Shown here in pieces: positions 53,810 through 64,000 of a stretch of 64,000 bases of DNA; within the stretch, counting starts at the first letter, position 1, and every line of letters starts with the position of its first letter. The stretch is from Ceriagrion tenellum. Its lineage: Eukaryota > Arthropoda > Insecta > Odonata > Coenagrionidae. The stretch spans positions 99,460,559-99,524,558 of the forward strand of contig OY720639.1 of assembly GCA_963169105.1 (NCBI GenBank). Direction: 5' to 3'. The position numbers were made by a program, and so were the translations under genes. The notes under the pieces were generated by a model. The model worked only from the letters and a program-made list of their open reading frames with translations. It ran no database searches and was not told the origin of the DNA.

Positions 53810-54300
53810 CGGATTAGTGACAATGTTTAGATGTTTCCCATTAATCCGAGTGATTGCGTGCCTTGTGACCCGTTCATTCATCCTGCCTGTGTTAGCGGTC
53901 AATCTGCTAAAAAAAATACAAAAAATACTCTAAGTCGGCGACACACATTCAATTCATTTGCATTCGAAAATGCAGAGCGGACGTTATGAGCGTCTCTCTG
54001 GACAGGTTAAGGGAGAAAGCTATCTGGGAAGTAGTTCCTGACCCAGAGCCAGCTGTGATGGTCACAGCTAGCCCATCGCGACTACGGTAGGGACATTGTC
54101 TCGTGATTCGACGGCGACGGATTCAGTGCTAAAATCTCGTCGCTGAGGCTACCCAGGTGGCCTGAGGTGGACTGAATGCTGGAAAAGGTGTTTTAACGTG
54201 AGAACTCCGGAAATTACTACTCATTTGAAACAACCCCATATTTTTTAAAGCTATATTCGTTCAATTTTGTTTACTTTATTAATATTCTAATATTGATTTA
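53810..54300. other. no gene recognised
   Basis: No coding or repeat signature was seen. Confidence 0.4.
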
Positions 54301-54314
54301 TCAATTTTTTTCAC

Positions 54315-54665
54315 AGTAATTTTACCAATTTGCTAAGAACCGGATGGGCTGACAAGGGGACAAATGAAAAAGTTCTGCAAAGAGTAGATGAAAAACGCAG
54401 CCTGGAGAAAACCATAGTCCAGAGACAAGTAGAGCTTACTGGACACCTACTGAGACACGAAGGGCTCCTGAAGTTGATAAGTGAGGGAAAAGTTAGAGGG
54501 AAGAGAACTGGAGGAAGGCCACGTCTGCAATATTTGGGTCAGATGATGAAGGAAAAGGGATGCAAAACCTATGCCAAAATAAAGAGGAAGGCAGATTCAC
54601 GGTAGGAATGGCGAGTTGATGCAAATTTATCGACAGATTGAAGACCAAAGAAGAAGAAGAATCTT
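54315..54665 (+). pseudogene. LINE group B-like RT C-terminal fragment
   Basis: The forward frame 54330-54605 encodes GWADKGTNEKVLQRVDEKRS, then VELTGHLLRHEGLLKLISEG, then KRTGGRPRLQYLGQMM, and stops at the point where the usual DREEWR follows. EWRVDANLSTD is seen immediately after the stop. An AAGAAGAAGAA tail ends the copy. It is diverged from the other group B copies. Confidence 0.78.
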
Positions 54666-54669
54666 GTAA

Positions 54670-56130
54670 TTAAAAAACAATATTTGTAGGATCATCATTA
54701 TTGATTTTGCTCCAAAAAGTTATAAGTGATACAATAAATTCAACGTGCAGAGAGTCAACTTAAGTATTTATTACACAAAGACCTGAGCACGACGGGACTG
54801 AACACGACATGAATATCGGGAGTATGACAGCGAGACAAAAACAAAAGACAAACGAAATTCAAATCATGCAAGGTATGACAAAGTCACTACTTTGGTTGTA
54901 CATATTAGGGTATATGAATATATTCCCAGCTCTAAGAACATGCTAGACTATATTATAAGATCTTTCCTAGCGAGGGGAAAATATTTGTAAAAAAAAGCTG
55001 CCAAATGTTGAAGACACAGAAGCGAGCCTCTGTTATTTAAGGGAGAATTTTCATTATTCTGAAAGAAACAATTTCATATTTATAGTTAGAGAAAGCGTGT
55101 CTATTTGCATTATTAGATGAATTTTGCAAAAGTGCAAAGCTCGTGAAGCAGATGTACGGGAAAATATGAAATCCTTAAGAATTACATACGTGGAGAAAGA
55201 AGATGAATAAAGATAAGACCCGGCAATCAGCTAGAAAAAGGATGTTTTTCATTTTCAAGAAAAGTCACAACCAGATGCTCCATTCTTATAGAGCCATTAA
55301 AACAAGATAGAACCGCTATATGCATAAAAGTTAGTGCGCTCCCTCCAAAGATGGACAGTAAATTGGAAAATATTTAGGGGGAAGAAGAGACAGAATTGGG
55401 CAATTTTTTTTCCTTTTTGACAGATATGTCACAAGCCTTTACCATGTTCATGAAAATTCAAGCCTACACATATAAAGGAACCACCACCAGTAATTCCGTA
55501 TCTTTAGCTGAGATCTGGCTAAAAATTCAATTTATGTGTGGGCTAATAGCATCAAAGGATTTTCTCATTTAAATATTTTTGTTTCACTGCTTTCAGATCC
55601 GATAGTGATTCCACGAATAACGACCGTTAAATTTGCCAGAAAGGGAATTCTGACCTCATTCATCTCATTTCATACTTCCTACCCTTTCATACTTCTTTTG
55701 CTACATTAACCCTGTAACTCTGCTTCAGAGACGTATTTTGTTTCTTAAGACGTGAAATGATTTTTGTGACGTTGCCTTCGTTATAATCGGATGGGAGCCG
55801 TTATGTGTAGTTCCGTTCCCCGCAATCTTATCGGACTTTAATCCTTTAGAGATATGTAACACACTGGAACACTTGTATTAAAGTACCGTCCCTTTATATT
55901 TTCACTCAGCATTGATACCTATTTTTCTTTTTACTCAAATTTACAGTATTAAGCGGCCACCGGTTTCCAGCAGGTTCGAATTGCAGAAGTGCGAGACTTG
56001 AGATTTTATTTGAGCGACACGATTTTACTGCTCATAGCATGGACTCATTGACAAATACTGTCATAATAGTATACATTTCAGTGACATTGCCTTCTTTACT
56101 ACCAGGTGTAAAAATCCTTTAAGTGCCTAG
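54670..56130. other. no gene recognised
   Basis: A+T-rich with no frame above about 60 codons. A CAGTATTAAGCGGCCACC block at about 55947 resembles the CAGTG element ends at 0.7-1.0 kb. Confidence 0.4.
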
Positions 56131-56134
56131 CCGA

Positions 56135-56292
56135 ATGACAGTGGAAATATGGTGACGCTCCCTTGAATGCTTCACCTTCATGCTCCTTCCTCTTAAGACT
56201 CTCTTCTGCCACATTCACCCATGACTTCCTCGGTCTACCGTTTTCTCTCATTATCTCGACATAGGAAGCCAAATTAACGGGGCACCACCCTG
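56135..56292 (-). pseudogene. LINE group A-like C-terminal fragment
   Basis: The reverse strand reads VEIMRENGRPRKSWVNVAEE, then SLKRKEHEGEAF. This is the post-RT GRPRKxW segment, as in group A. Only about 150 bp remain. Confidence 0.6.
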
Positions 56293-56784
56293 TCAATAAT
56301 GACCATCACTGGAGTGGCCATAAGGTCACAAAACACTATGGACCCAGTTCTCCACGAACACTACGTGAAGATGAATACTGTTCGAGCCGGGATCTAGTGT
56401 TCCCCATTGAAATTTAATTAATTTTTAAATTTTCCCTCCTTTTTCCTGTTGGGTGCTGGCCTAGTTTTGCGTAGTTTTCGCCCATACCGCCAGTTGGCGT
56501 AGTTTATTTTATGACGTTCGCTCCTGAGTTGTCAGAGCGCTACACTTTTACTCCATTCATAGCCCAAGTTATACATACAGCATAGACTACGTTACGATTC
56601 ACCATCGCACTTGATTCCGGGATATGAAAGTTTAGGTAAGTGAGCGCGTTCCCTCATCGTGATTTACATCTCTCTTGTATTTCCCATTGTACTCTTTATT
56701 TCTCATGTCTCATACGACTCATTACCTCATAGTATTTCATTTTTCAAATTCTCCTTCGAATGGACCTAGTCCCGTCACCGAACA

Positions 56785-57140
56785 AATACGATAAGGACTA
56801 AACTCCCAGACCGAAGACGAGAGAAGCTGAATGCAGAAGTCACACTGAGAGGAGAGCAATTAGAGCAAGTGGATTCTTTCACCTATCTCGGAAGTGCCAT
56901 CAAGTGGGAAGGAAGAAATACTAAGGACATCGAGCTAAGAATTAGCCAAAGATATTAAATTTTTCATGGTAAAAAAAGACATCTGCTAATACTCAAAGAA
57001 GACAGGACTACAAACAGGAATTCGGCATTTGTATGGAGCGTGGAACTCTATAGATTGGAAGCATGGTCCAACAGAAAAAAAACAGACCGAAACAGAGTTG
57101 CAGTCTTCAAAATCTGGCGGTGGAGGAGCCAGTTTGAATT
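56785..57140 (+). pseudogene. LINE RT thumb and C-terminal fragment
   Basis: A forward frame gives LRGEQLEQVDSFTYLGSAIK, then WEGRNTKDIELRIS, the standard FxYLGSxI...EIxxRI pattern of non-LTR RTs. A stop follows. A second frame around 57030-57130 spells the ALYG-like and WRWRS-like segments. It is broken and 5'-truncated. Confidence 0.72.
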
Positions 57141-57149
57141 TATTTGCAA

Positions 57150-57655
57150 GGAACCTCCGAAGAAGCCGAACGAGAGAGAAAATGCAGAGACGCTTCCCCG
57201 CAGCTATTGACCGATCTCCCCACACTGCCCTCTTTCTCCTCAACGATATGTTATAGCCAACCAAATGTTCTCAAACAAACCCCGTATCCTAAGTAAACAG
57301 AATAAAATAAACTTGGGTCAGCTATTCTACCGTAGACTGCTGGGTGAAGGACAGAGAGCGTAGAGTGCTTGTCTGTGACTTCCAGTTAATCTACACCTGC
57401 AACCCTCGGCACACGGTGGAGAATAGGTTTCCACCAACACGCACTACGCCATATCGTAAGCTGTTTTTGAAACTGCGATTAATTTTGCGCGAGCATAACC
57501 TTCAAGGACCATTTAGGAGGAGAATTTCCTCCAGCATACCCGAAAAAATATGCTGTCACTCCCTTAGACAAACTGAATATTAATGTTCATAAAAGACATT
57601 ACATAAATACTAAGTTAAAAGAGGCCTTTACAAGAAGCACGTGACACATACTACA
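57150..57655. other. no gene recognised
   Basis: A 79-codon frame at 57344-57583 has no domain. Confidence 0.4.
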
Positions 57656-57659
57656 TAAG

Positions 57660-58148
57660 AATATAATATAATGTAATATAATATAATATAATATAATATA
57701 ATATAATATAATATAATATAATATAATATAATATAATATAATATAATATAATATAATATAATATAATATAATATAATATAATATAATATAATATAATATA
57801 ATATAATATAATATAATATAATATAATATAATATAATATAATATAATATAATATAATATAATATAATATAATATAATATAATATAATATAATATAATATA
57901 ATATAATATAATATAATATAATATAATATAATATAATATAATATAATATAATATAATATAATATAATATAATATAATATAATATAATATAATATAATATA
58001 ATATAATATAATATAATATAATATAATATAATATAATATAATATAATATAATATAATATAATATAATATAATATAATATAATATAATATAATATAATATA
58101 ATATAATATAATATAATATAATATAATATAATATAATATAATATAATA
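57660..58148. repeat. (AATAT)n microsatellite, about 98 units
   Basis: About 489 bp of a 5-base unit with almost no interruption; one variant unit (ATGTA) lies near 57671. The array abuts the 3' end of the group A LINE at 58149. Because the unit is 5 bases and the reverse strand contains no stop codon, all three reverse frames are open across it (180-190 codons). Confidence 0.97.
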
Positions 58149-58822
58149 CATACCAATCACGCCGTTCCCTTCCGGGGTAGGCAGAGTCACCAAGTTTCAC
58201 TCATAAATACTCGTTAGTCCACGAAACTATGCTTTAATAATTTCCTCCACACTGACCTATCCTTACCAATCTCATTTGCTTCATTTACCCCCAAACATTG
58301 CTTTATACGCCGTCCTGTTTTTAAGACTCTCCTAATATTCTTCCTCTTAAGAATTCCTCAACCACATTCAACTATAACTTTCTCGGCCTACCTCTACCTC
58401 TCGGACCATCAATTTCACTCTTATATATCTGTTTCTTTATTCATCTCTCAACCTCTCTCTAAACATGGCCAAACCAACGAAGCACACTCCTTTCATATAT
58501 GTCCATTACTCGAGCATCTAACCCACATTCATTTAGTTCCCACTCATTCCTGACCCTATCCATCCTACTTTTGCCGCAAACACTCCTCAGATAACTCATA
58601 CCCACGGCGTTAGTCTACTCTTATGTCTACCCTGATGTTCTCATATTTCACTACCATACAACAAAGTGGGGAGAAGTTAGCTTTTGTACAGGGAGATTTT
58701 AACTTCCTTAGAGAGGCACTCATTCCTTGATATTCTCCACATGCCACCTACCACTTTCCTTCCAGCATTCGCAGGTCCCTTTATCTCCTCATCTATTCGT
58801 CCATCTTTCGCAAACAGTGACC
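58149..58822 (-). pseudogene. LINE group A C-terminal fragment with 3' tail
   Basis: It starts at the microsatellite with CATACCAATCACGCCGTTCC and follows the 22537-23370 copy through CTCGGCCTACCTCTACCTCT, AACATGGCCAAACCAACG, ATACCCACGGCGTTAGTCTA, ACCATACAACAAAGTGGGGA and CATCTATTCGTCCATCTTTC. It ends abruptly by 5' truncation near 58822. Frameshifts are frequent. Confidence 0.82.
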
Positions 58823-58824
58823 CG

Positions 58825-60300
58825 GTGTGTGAGTACATCGCACATACCTCCTAGTGGTGGCTCGCGGGCAACAGTATGCTGGCTCTCAAGGTAGTCCTTT
58901 CAGAAGGGATCCTAGCTTAAGTAGATAGTGAAAGGGGGCGTAAGTTATTTATGCTTTGGTTTATCTTGTGGCATACTGGCGAAAATGTGCCAAAACTGAC
59001 CGGTAGAGCGCCGTAACCGTTAGCAGGGAAAGCTGCACGTGGTGCGAGTACTGTATAGGCTGGTAGCCATGCATACTCTATTACAACTTACCCATAAAAG
59101 AGTCACAGAGTTTTAATAATATATCTGACAATATAATAAGTATATAACTAATCAGTGAACTTCACTTCATATCGATAAACCAATTTTAAACCTTAATCGG
59201 GAGCTGTCATGGTCTATCATGATTCGTTGGAAAAACGACATTTAAAACCTGTCCATTCTACCATTTCCCGAGTTAACACTCATTATCTAACGTGCTGCAT
59301 GGAGTCGGAATTCGTATGATGCTTTTGACTTCATCTTAAAAAGTATATTGTTTGGTGCCGATATATTTCCTGATGATTAACTCTGCCAATAAACTGACTG
59401 TCTTAAATGTTACGACTAGTTCATTCAGATGGCTTGTAATGCATTAGAATTTCTTGTGACGGCCTTTTACGAATCTTGCCAATCTTTGCTGCTCGCGTTC
59501 CATTTCGGTAAAAAAACCCATTCTAATATAATTCCAAATATTAACATTATATTCCAGGCGAGATCTTAAAAGGCAGAAGAATTATTAGTAAATTCCCTAA
59601 CAATGTCAATGCACTTTCCTAGTATCCTAGAAAGTTCAACTAACAATTTTCTTGACAAGCTATTTCCTGAATATTCTCACTCCAAGAGAGAGGAAAGATG
59701 AAGCGGATAGGAAAAAGTTGCTAAGTTAAACTTCTTTGGTTACCTTCTCCGATACCTTGGCTTTGATTCCAGAAAAGGAGTGTGGTTTTCAAGTGGGAAT
59801 TACGTCGCTTTCGACGCAAACAAAGGAAAAACAAACAAAGGAGAAAGAGGGAACATAATTGAATTAGGAGTATCGCCCGACGAGAGAGGGGGCTGACGAA
59901 AGCTTTCGATGGTTTGTTTGCAATGAAAATGAAAGAGGGTGGACTGTATGAACGGTCTCGGGAATTGAGTTTGACTGAAGTGTGTCCTGTAAATAGACGG
60001 ATTCTGATTGCAGTTTTTCCACCTGATATTGAAGCAAGTAGACGGTTTTTACTAAATCATTGGAAACCATTTTCTTTGGATTTTGTTTTACACGTTATAT
60101 ATATTATGAATCACTAAATTAGCTCATTAAATACTGTATTTTTGCCTGAATTCATTTGACTGCTAAAATAAATCGGGCATACAAACAAAAAAGATAAATC
60201 CGGAAAGGGTAAAAATATATAACTAGAACACCTACTTGAGAGGAATTTCAGAATTATATTTCAACTGAAATGATAGACGACCAATAATTCTGCAATTTTC
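58825..60300. other. no gene recognised; unusual GC-richer stretch at 58830-59060
   Basis: 58830-59060 is GC-richer than its surroundings and not assigned. The rest is A+T-rich. Confidence 0.4.
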
Positions 60301-60304
60301 CATC

Positions 60305-60385
60305 CCTTACATCTACATACTGATCTGCGAACCGCCAATTGACCAGGTGTTAGGACAACAGCCGTGTAAAGATGTAAGCGATTAT
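60305..60385 (-). mobile_element. LINE group C 3' tail
   Basis: ACATCTACATACTGATCTGC, GAACCGCC and GGTGTTAGGACAACAGCCGT, then GTAAAG, is the reverse of the group C end at 16020-16105 (CTTTACACGGCTTATGTCCT). Confidence 0.6.
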
Positions 60386-60909
60386 TTTTACGGAATTAGT
60401 AAGGTATTTTGAGCGAAATATCATTTTACCTAGAAATCAATGAATTTTGTCTCATTTTAAAGAAAATACCATTGACACCAAAACTTTAATCCCTTACCAC
60501 ATTACTTTCCGAGATATTTGCAAAAAAATGCCAGCTATTTTAATGGGAAATGGTACATGTATGCAGACCTGAGAGAGAGAGCTTATTTCACAAATGAGTA
60601 AGTTCTAACGGCTAGATCTTGTCAGAAAATCAACAGTGTGTAGTTTTTTTGTTTTCTCTACTATTTTTGAAAATTAACCATATTGTCACCGCAGTAAATT
60701 CTTCAAGATCACATTAAACCTTCCGTTTTGATGGAGTTTAAAATATACCGCGTGAAAAAGAAAAGTTAGGTAAATTATTTCTTTAGATATTTTCTTTTAA
60801 TTACTTACAATTTCTTTCATGTAATACTATATTATTGCATCATTTATAATTCAATATTTAGTTAATGTGTCCGACAGCTGGTGAATTTAAAACGTATAAT
60901 TCGAATACG

Positions 60910-61245
60910 GTCTCTATTATGATTACAGAAGTATCTCGCTCACACTACCTACACTAATAGATCTCAGTTTTCATTGTGGTTGATGAAAGAACGAGTGTGC
61001 GCGGAAAGAACGAGTTTTTGTACTTATTTGTTCGGCGATGTATCTCTCTTATTTTATCGCTTCTGTCAGACCTAGAGATGTAGTGAGACGTCATGATAAT
61101 ATTCTTTGAGTCGCTCTGACACACATTGATTCTGAATTTCTCAAGCAACCTAAGCCAAGCGTGTAGCTTCCGAGTCTATAGGCGCTTCCATCTTAATCTC
61201 TCTAAAAGTTGTGAAACATTATATGTTCGTGTGCTTTTTTTCATT
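60910..61245 (-). pseudogene. LINE group C C-terminal fragment
   Basis: The reverse strand matches 61785-62060: AACGAGTTTTTGTACTTATT, CTTCTGTCAGACCTAGAGAT, TTCTCAAGCAACCTAAGCC and CTCTCTAAAAGTTGTGAA. It may belong with the 3' tail at 60305-60385, separated by about 520 bp of other DNA. Confidence 0.65.
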
Positions 61246-61249
61246 TAAT

Positions 61250-61780
61250 TAATTCATTCGATTTAATATTTATGACCAGGATCCCAAATGCTCGCAGTGT
61301 ATGCAAAGTGTAGTTTCACCAGGATGAAATAGCATATGTTTTTGGCATTTTCATCCGAGGACCTTCCTATAATAACAACGCTTAACAAAACCTAGTTGCC
61401 ATAACGCTGTGCCGCGTATATTTTTTATGTTTTGCATGTCAACTCATTATATACATAAGAGTTTCATTATCATTGAGTGGTCTACTAACGGATTGGTGCA
61501 ATTTTTGGGCAGTTCTTACACTAAATTCACAATATCTGGGTCTACTTCTCACTTGTCACGGAAATTACTCGCCACATGGTCTCATAACTTCTGCATTTTC
61601 TTACATCATAAAAAAATGCTTGTTATCCTTCTCAGGGATCTCCTTTCAACCGCTTTCTGCAGCATGCCTTCACTCCTCTACTTCTCAGCCTACTCCCTTT
61701 CCTGTCTTCTCCGAATCATTGCCAAGAAATTACCTCACTGACAAAATTATAAAGATTTGACCGTAAAATTAATAAAATAC
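61250..61780. other. no gene recognised
   Basis: Overlapping forward frames at 61409-61760 (110 and 95 codons) are hydrophobic and S/L-rich with no domain recognised. Confidence 0.35.
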
Positions 61781-61784
61781 AGAG

Positions 61785-62222
61785 AAAAGTAGCAGGCTTC
61801 GTTAAAAACTGCTACGGGCGAGCGGTCTCACAACTTTTAGAGGGATTATGGAGGGAGCCCCAAGAAACTCAAAGGCTACACCCTAGGCTTAGTTTGCTTG
61901 AATAATTCAGAATTGGTGTTTTTCAGAGCAACTCAGAGAATGTTATCATGACGCCTCACTACATTTCTAGGTCTGACAGAAGCGAAAAAATTCGATAGAT
62001 AAAAGCGATAGATAAATTGCCGACCAGATAGGTACAAAACCTCGTTCTTTCCGCGCACAATAAGCGACCATAATAAAAACTGAGCTCCACTAAATACACT
62101 CCCATAATACACGTCACCATTTTGCCTCTCAAAACCTTACATCTTGACCCAGCTGGTGTCTTAACGCCCCATGCCACTCGCCCATGTGGCGGCACGCAGG
62201 GTAGTATGCTTACGTAGATATC
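61785..62222 (+). pseudogene. LINE group C C-terminal fragment with 3' tail
   Basis: The forward strand begins with AGTAGCAGGCTTCGTTAAAA (RFVKN-like). It continues through GGCTTAGTTTGCTTGA (LSLLE-like), AGGTCTGACAGAAGCGA and TTCGTTCTTTCCGCGCACAA. It ends in the group C 3' tail (CGCCCATGTGGCGGC, ACGTAGAT). It is nearly collinear with 35470-35930. Confidence 0.78.
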
Positions 62223-62296
62223 AAATTCTCATCTTTCGCCTCCTTATACACCCAATCGCGTGAGCATTTCTGATATTATACATGGAATGCCAAATT

Positions 62297-62352
62297 GTCT
62301 CATCTACATCTACATATAACCTTCGGCAATGGTGTTTGACAATGGGAGAGTA
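62297..62352 (-). mobile_element. short LINE group C 3' tail remnant
   Basis: CATCTACATCTACATATAAC is followed by GGTGTTTGACAATGGGAGAG, the tail pattern of the 23815 copy. Nothing of the coding part follows. Confidence 0.5.
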
Positions 62353-62359
62353 TTAATCG

Positions 62360-63510
62360 ATATGCACTATTATATATAAACAACTTTAATTGATGAATGC
62401 ACTATCCTATAGTTATGCTACCAATGCTTCAAAAACTATTTATATTTTTGTATATTGCTAATACGATAATAAGAGTCATGCAAAACGTCAAGTTAGAAAT
62501 ACGTGGCAGATTAAGAAGAAACTGCACGAATTTGTATTACAGGGGAAAACACCAGGAAAGGGAGGCATTGCACCAACAGGAAGAGGGGGAAGATGAAAAG
62601 TAGGATGCAGGAAACCCTAGGATTTTTTTCAGGGTTAAGAATATTTCTTTTCAGCAGTAAACCACATTCCATTTAAAAGATATGTACAAACTATATACAT
62701 ACATATCATTATGAAAAATTCAAGAGAAAAATCCACAGAAATACCATTACAATTACTTAAAAACCTTCAAAAATTAATTAACCCTCGTTTTGGAATTGGG
62801 GAATGTTAAAAAATAATTTGAATTGTAATGAACGCATATTATGACTTATTTCAATGGGTTCTTTTATTAAACTGCTTGGATACTTTCGTTACTAACGGGT
62901 GTAATCTGGTTGCAAAAAAGGAATTTTCTCCGAATAAAGCGTCAAAAATAAAAAATGCTTCTTCATAATTAGGTTCTTAAATCATCTAAAAACAATTACT
63001 AGGAAACATTTCATCACCGAAAAATTCAAAGGCTGTACAATTGAACTTTTACCTGGGGTAATCTCATTATTTCCTTTGGTAATCTAAGGGTTAACAGGAG
63101 AAAACACCAAAAAAGAGAAAGGCAATACACTAGCAGGAAGATGAGTAAGAAGATGAAAAGAAGAATGCAGTGAAGCCCCATGTTTTTTTAAGAGTACCTC
63201 GGAAAACAGTGAGATGGGGAAAGACCCGTGGTGAAAATGCGGGGAGAGGGAATGATGTTGGGCAGGAGGGTAAAAGTAAAATAAGAGAATAGGCTTCGCT
63301 TTGTGGATGGGATGGAGAGGCAGGAAGTACGTTGAGACGTGGAGAGAAATCGCGTTTGCCTATAAAAAAATCAAGAGGATTCCTCCTAACCAATCCAGCA
63401 TATCTTAGCCGGTGGAATATACAAATAATAATGCAGTGAAACCAGTATTATTCGGCCACCTCCAGACCTACGACACTGGCCGCTTTAGGAGGAGATCGCT
63501 GAAGAGACGG
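62360..63510. other. no gene recognised
   Basis: A+T-rich with short frames. Two similar AGGAGGA/GAAGATGA-rich patches at about 62560-62625 and 63120-63185 share GAAGATGA...GTAGGATGCAG or GAATGCAG and CCC(T/C)A...TTTTTT, a possible diverged duplication. Confidence 0.4.
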
Positions 63511-63514
63511 AAAA

Positions 63515-64000
63515 TTTACATTGCTTATCATCATCATTGGTCGTTCAATCTTAAGACTTATTCACTGCAGCCCTCCTGCCTGCAATATTCAATGTTAGTT
63601 CCCTTTCTTCCTGGTAGCTTATCGTGTGTACTTTCCTCTTAATTTGGTCCATGAAATTATTTCTGAGTCTTCCTCTGGGGACCCCTACCTTTATTTTACC
63701 TTCAGTTACGTTATTTACAATCCCATTGCGTCACAGGGCGTGTCCAATCCATCTGGTTCTTCTTTCCTGTATGATGTTCCATATGGCCATTTCGTCTTCA
63801 ACTCTTCTGTACACTTCTTCATATCTTATTTTGATTCGTCCATTTTATCATCAGTATCCTTCTCCAGCACCAGGTTTCGTAGGCTTCTAGTCTATTCTGG
63901 TCAGCTTTTCAAATGGTTCATTCTTCCGATCCGTAGAGTGCCACGCTCCATACGAATGATTTCACATACTGTTTCCTCGCCTGTCCTTTGTGCTGTCCCA
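63515..64000 (-). pseudogene. LINE group B RT C-terminal fragment, cut by the window end
   Basis: The reverse strand runs from the window end with VKSFVWSVALYGSEE-like, LEAYETWCWRRI-like, TRWIGHAL-like and RGRLRNNFMDQI-like segments to the GGGCTGCAGTGAATAAGTCT end and a GATGATGATA tail at 63528-63540. Stops and a frameshift interrupt it. More of this copy probably lies beyond 64000. Confidence 0.75.

Noticed and set aside
57599..58200. Three reverse-strand open frames of 180-190 codons made of I, L and Y
   Set aside because: They are the (AATAT)n microsatellite read in three frames. The 5-base unit simply contains no stop on that strand.
1..64000. CRISPR array, operon or phage-type gene cluster
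   Set aside because: No regularly spaced identical repeats, no dense same-strand genes; the content is eukaryotic transposon debris.

Overview
The window looks like gene-poor nuclear DNA from an arthropod, most likely an insect. The organism cannot be fixed more closely by reading alone. The evidence is the density of decayed non-LTR retrotransposon 3' ends, mariner, piggyBac and hAT/pogo-like DNA elements, tRNA-derived SINEs, an A+T-rich background, and the absence of any long open reading frame that reads as a host gene. No complete protein-coding gene, rRNA, functional tRNA or CRISPR array was found. All recognisable coding sequence is transposon-derived and broken.

Layout. 0-7 kb: a short TIR element with an apparent empty-site relative, direct repeat pairs, and two reverse-strand LINE reverse-transcriptase (RT) tails. 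9-16 kb: more LINE tails, a fold-back element near 11 kb and a MITE with internal repeats near 15.7 kb. 16-21 kb: a run of inverted-repeat elements (16.3, 18.1, 18.3-18.5, 18.5-18.8, 19.6-19.9 kb) and a diverged tandem duplication. 21.6-25 kb: a decayed unidentified coding fragment and two large LINE fragments. 25-29 kb: an exact 50-bp duplication, a long inverted repeat, and a 775-bp mariner deletion derivative with perfect 37-bp TIRs inserted in the tail of a LINE fragment. 31-39 kb: LINE pieces, one with an exact 12-bp target-site duplication. 39-42.3 kb: a Penelope-like GIY-YIG remnant, a hammerhead-like motif, two fold-backs and a TTAA-flanked piggyBac-like element. 43-54 kb: three SINE copies and more fold-backs. 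54-64 kb: LINE tails and a 489-bp pentanucleotide microsatellite that abuts a LINE 3' end.

Three LINE groups recur. Group A ends in a conserved 3' tail (ATCACGCCGTTCCC on the + strand of reverse copies). Group B ends in a conserved WRAAVNQS-like C-terminus. Group C is CR1/jockey-like and ends in a tail seen as repeated CTACAT.

The most interesting signal is a dispersed set of about sixteen loci, mostly fold-backs of 130-330 bp. They carry CTGANGA, then a hairpin, then GAAA, then a short self-complementary stretch, usually ending in GTC. This is the order and spacing of a type I hammerhead ribozyme core with a minimal stem III. In many copies each arm carries the 3' half of the motif on opposite strands. 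Hammerheads are known from Penelope-like elements, and a Penelope-like endonuclease remnant lies about 0.6 kb from one of the best motifs. Activity and family membership are inference.
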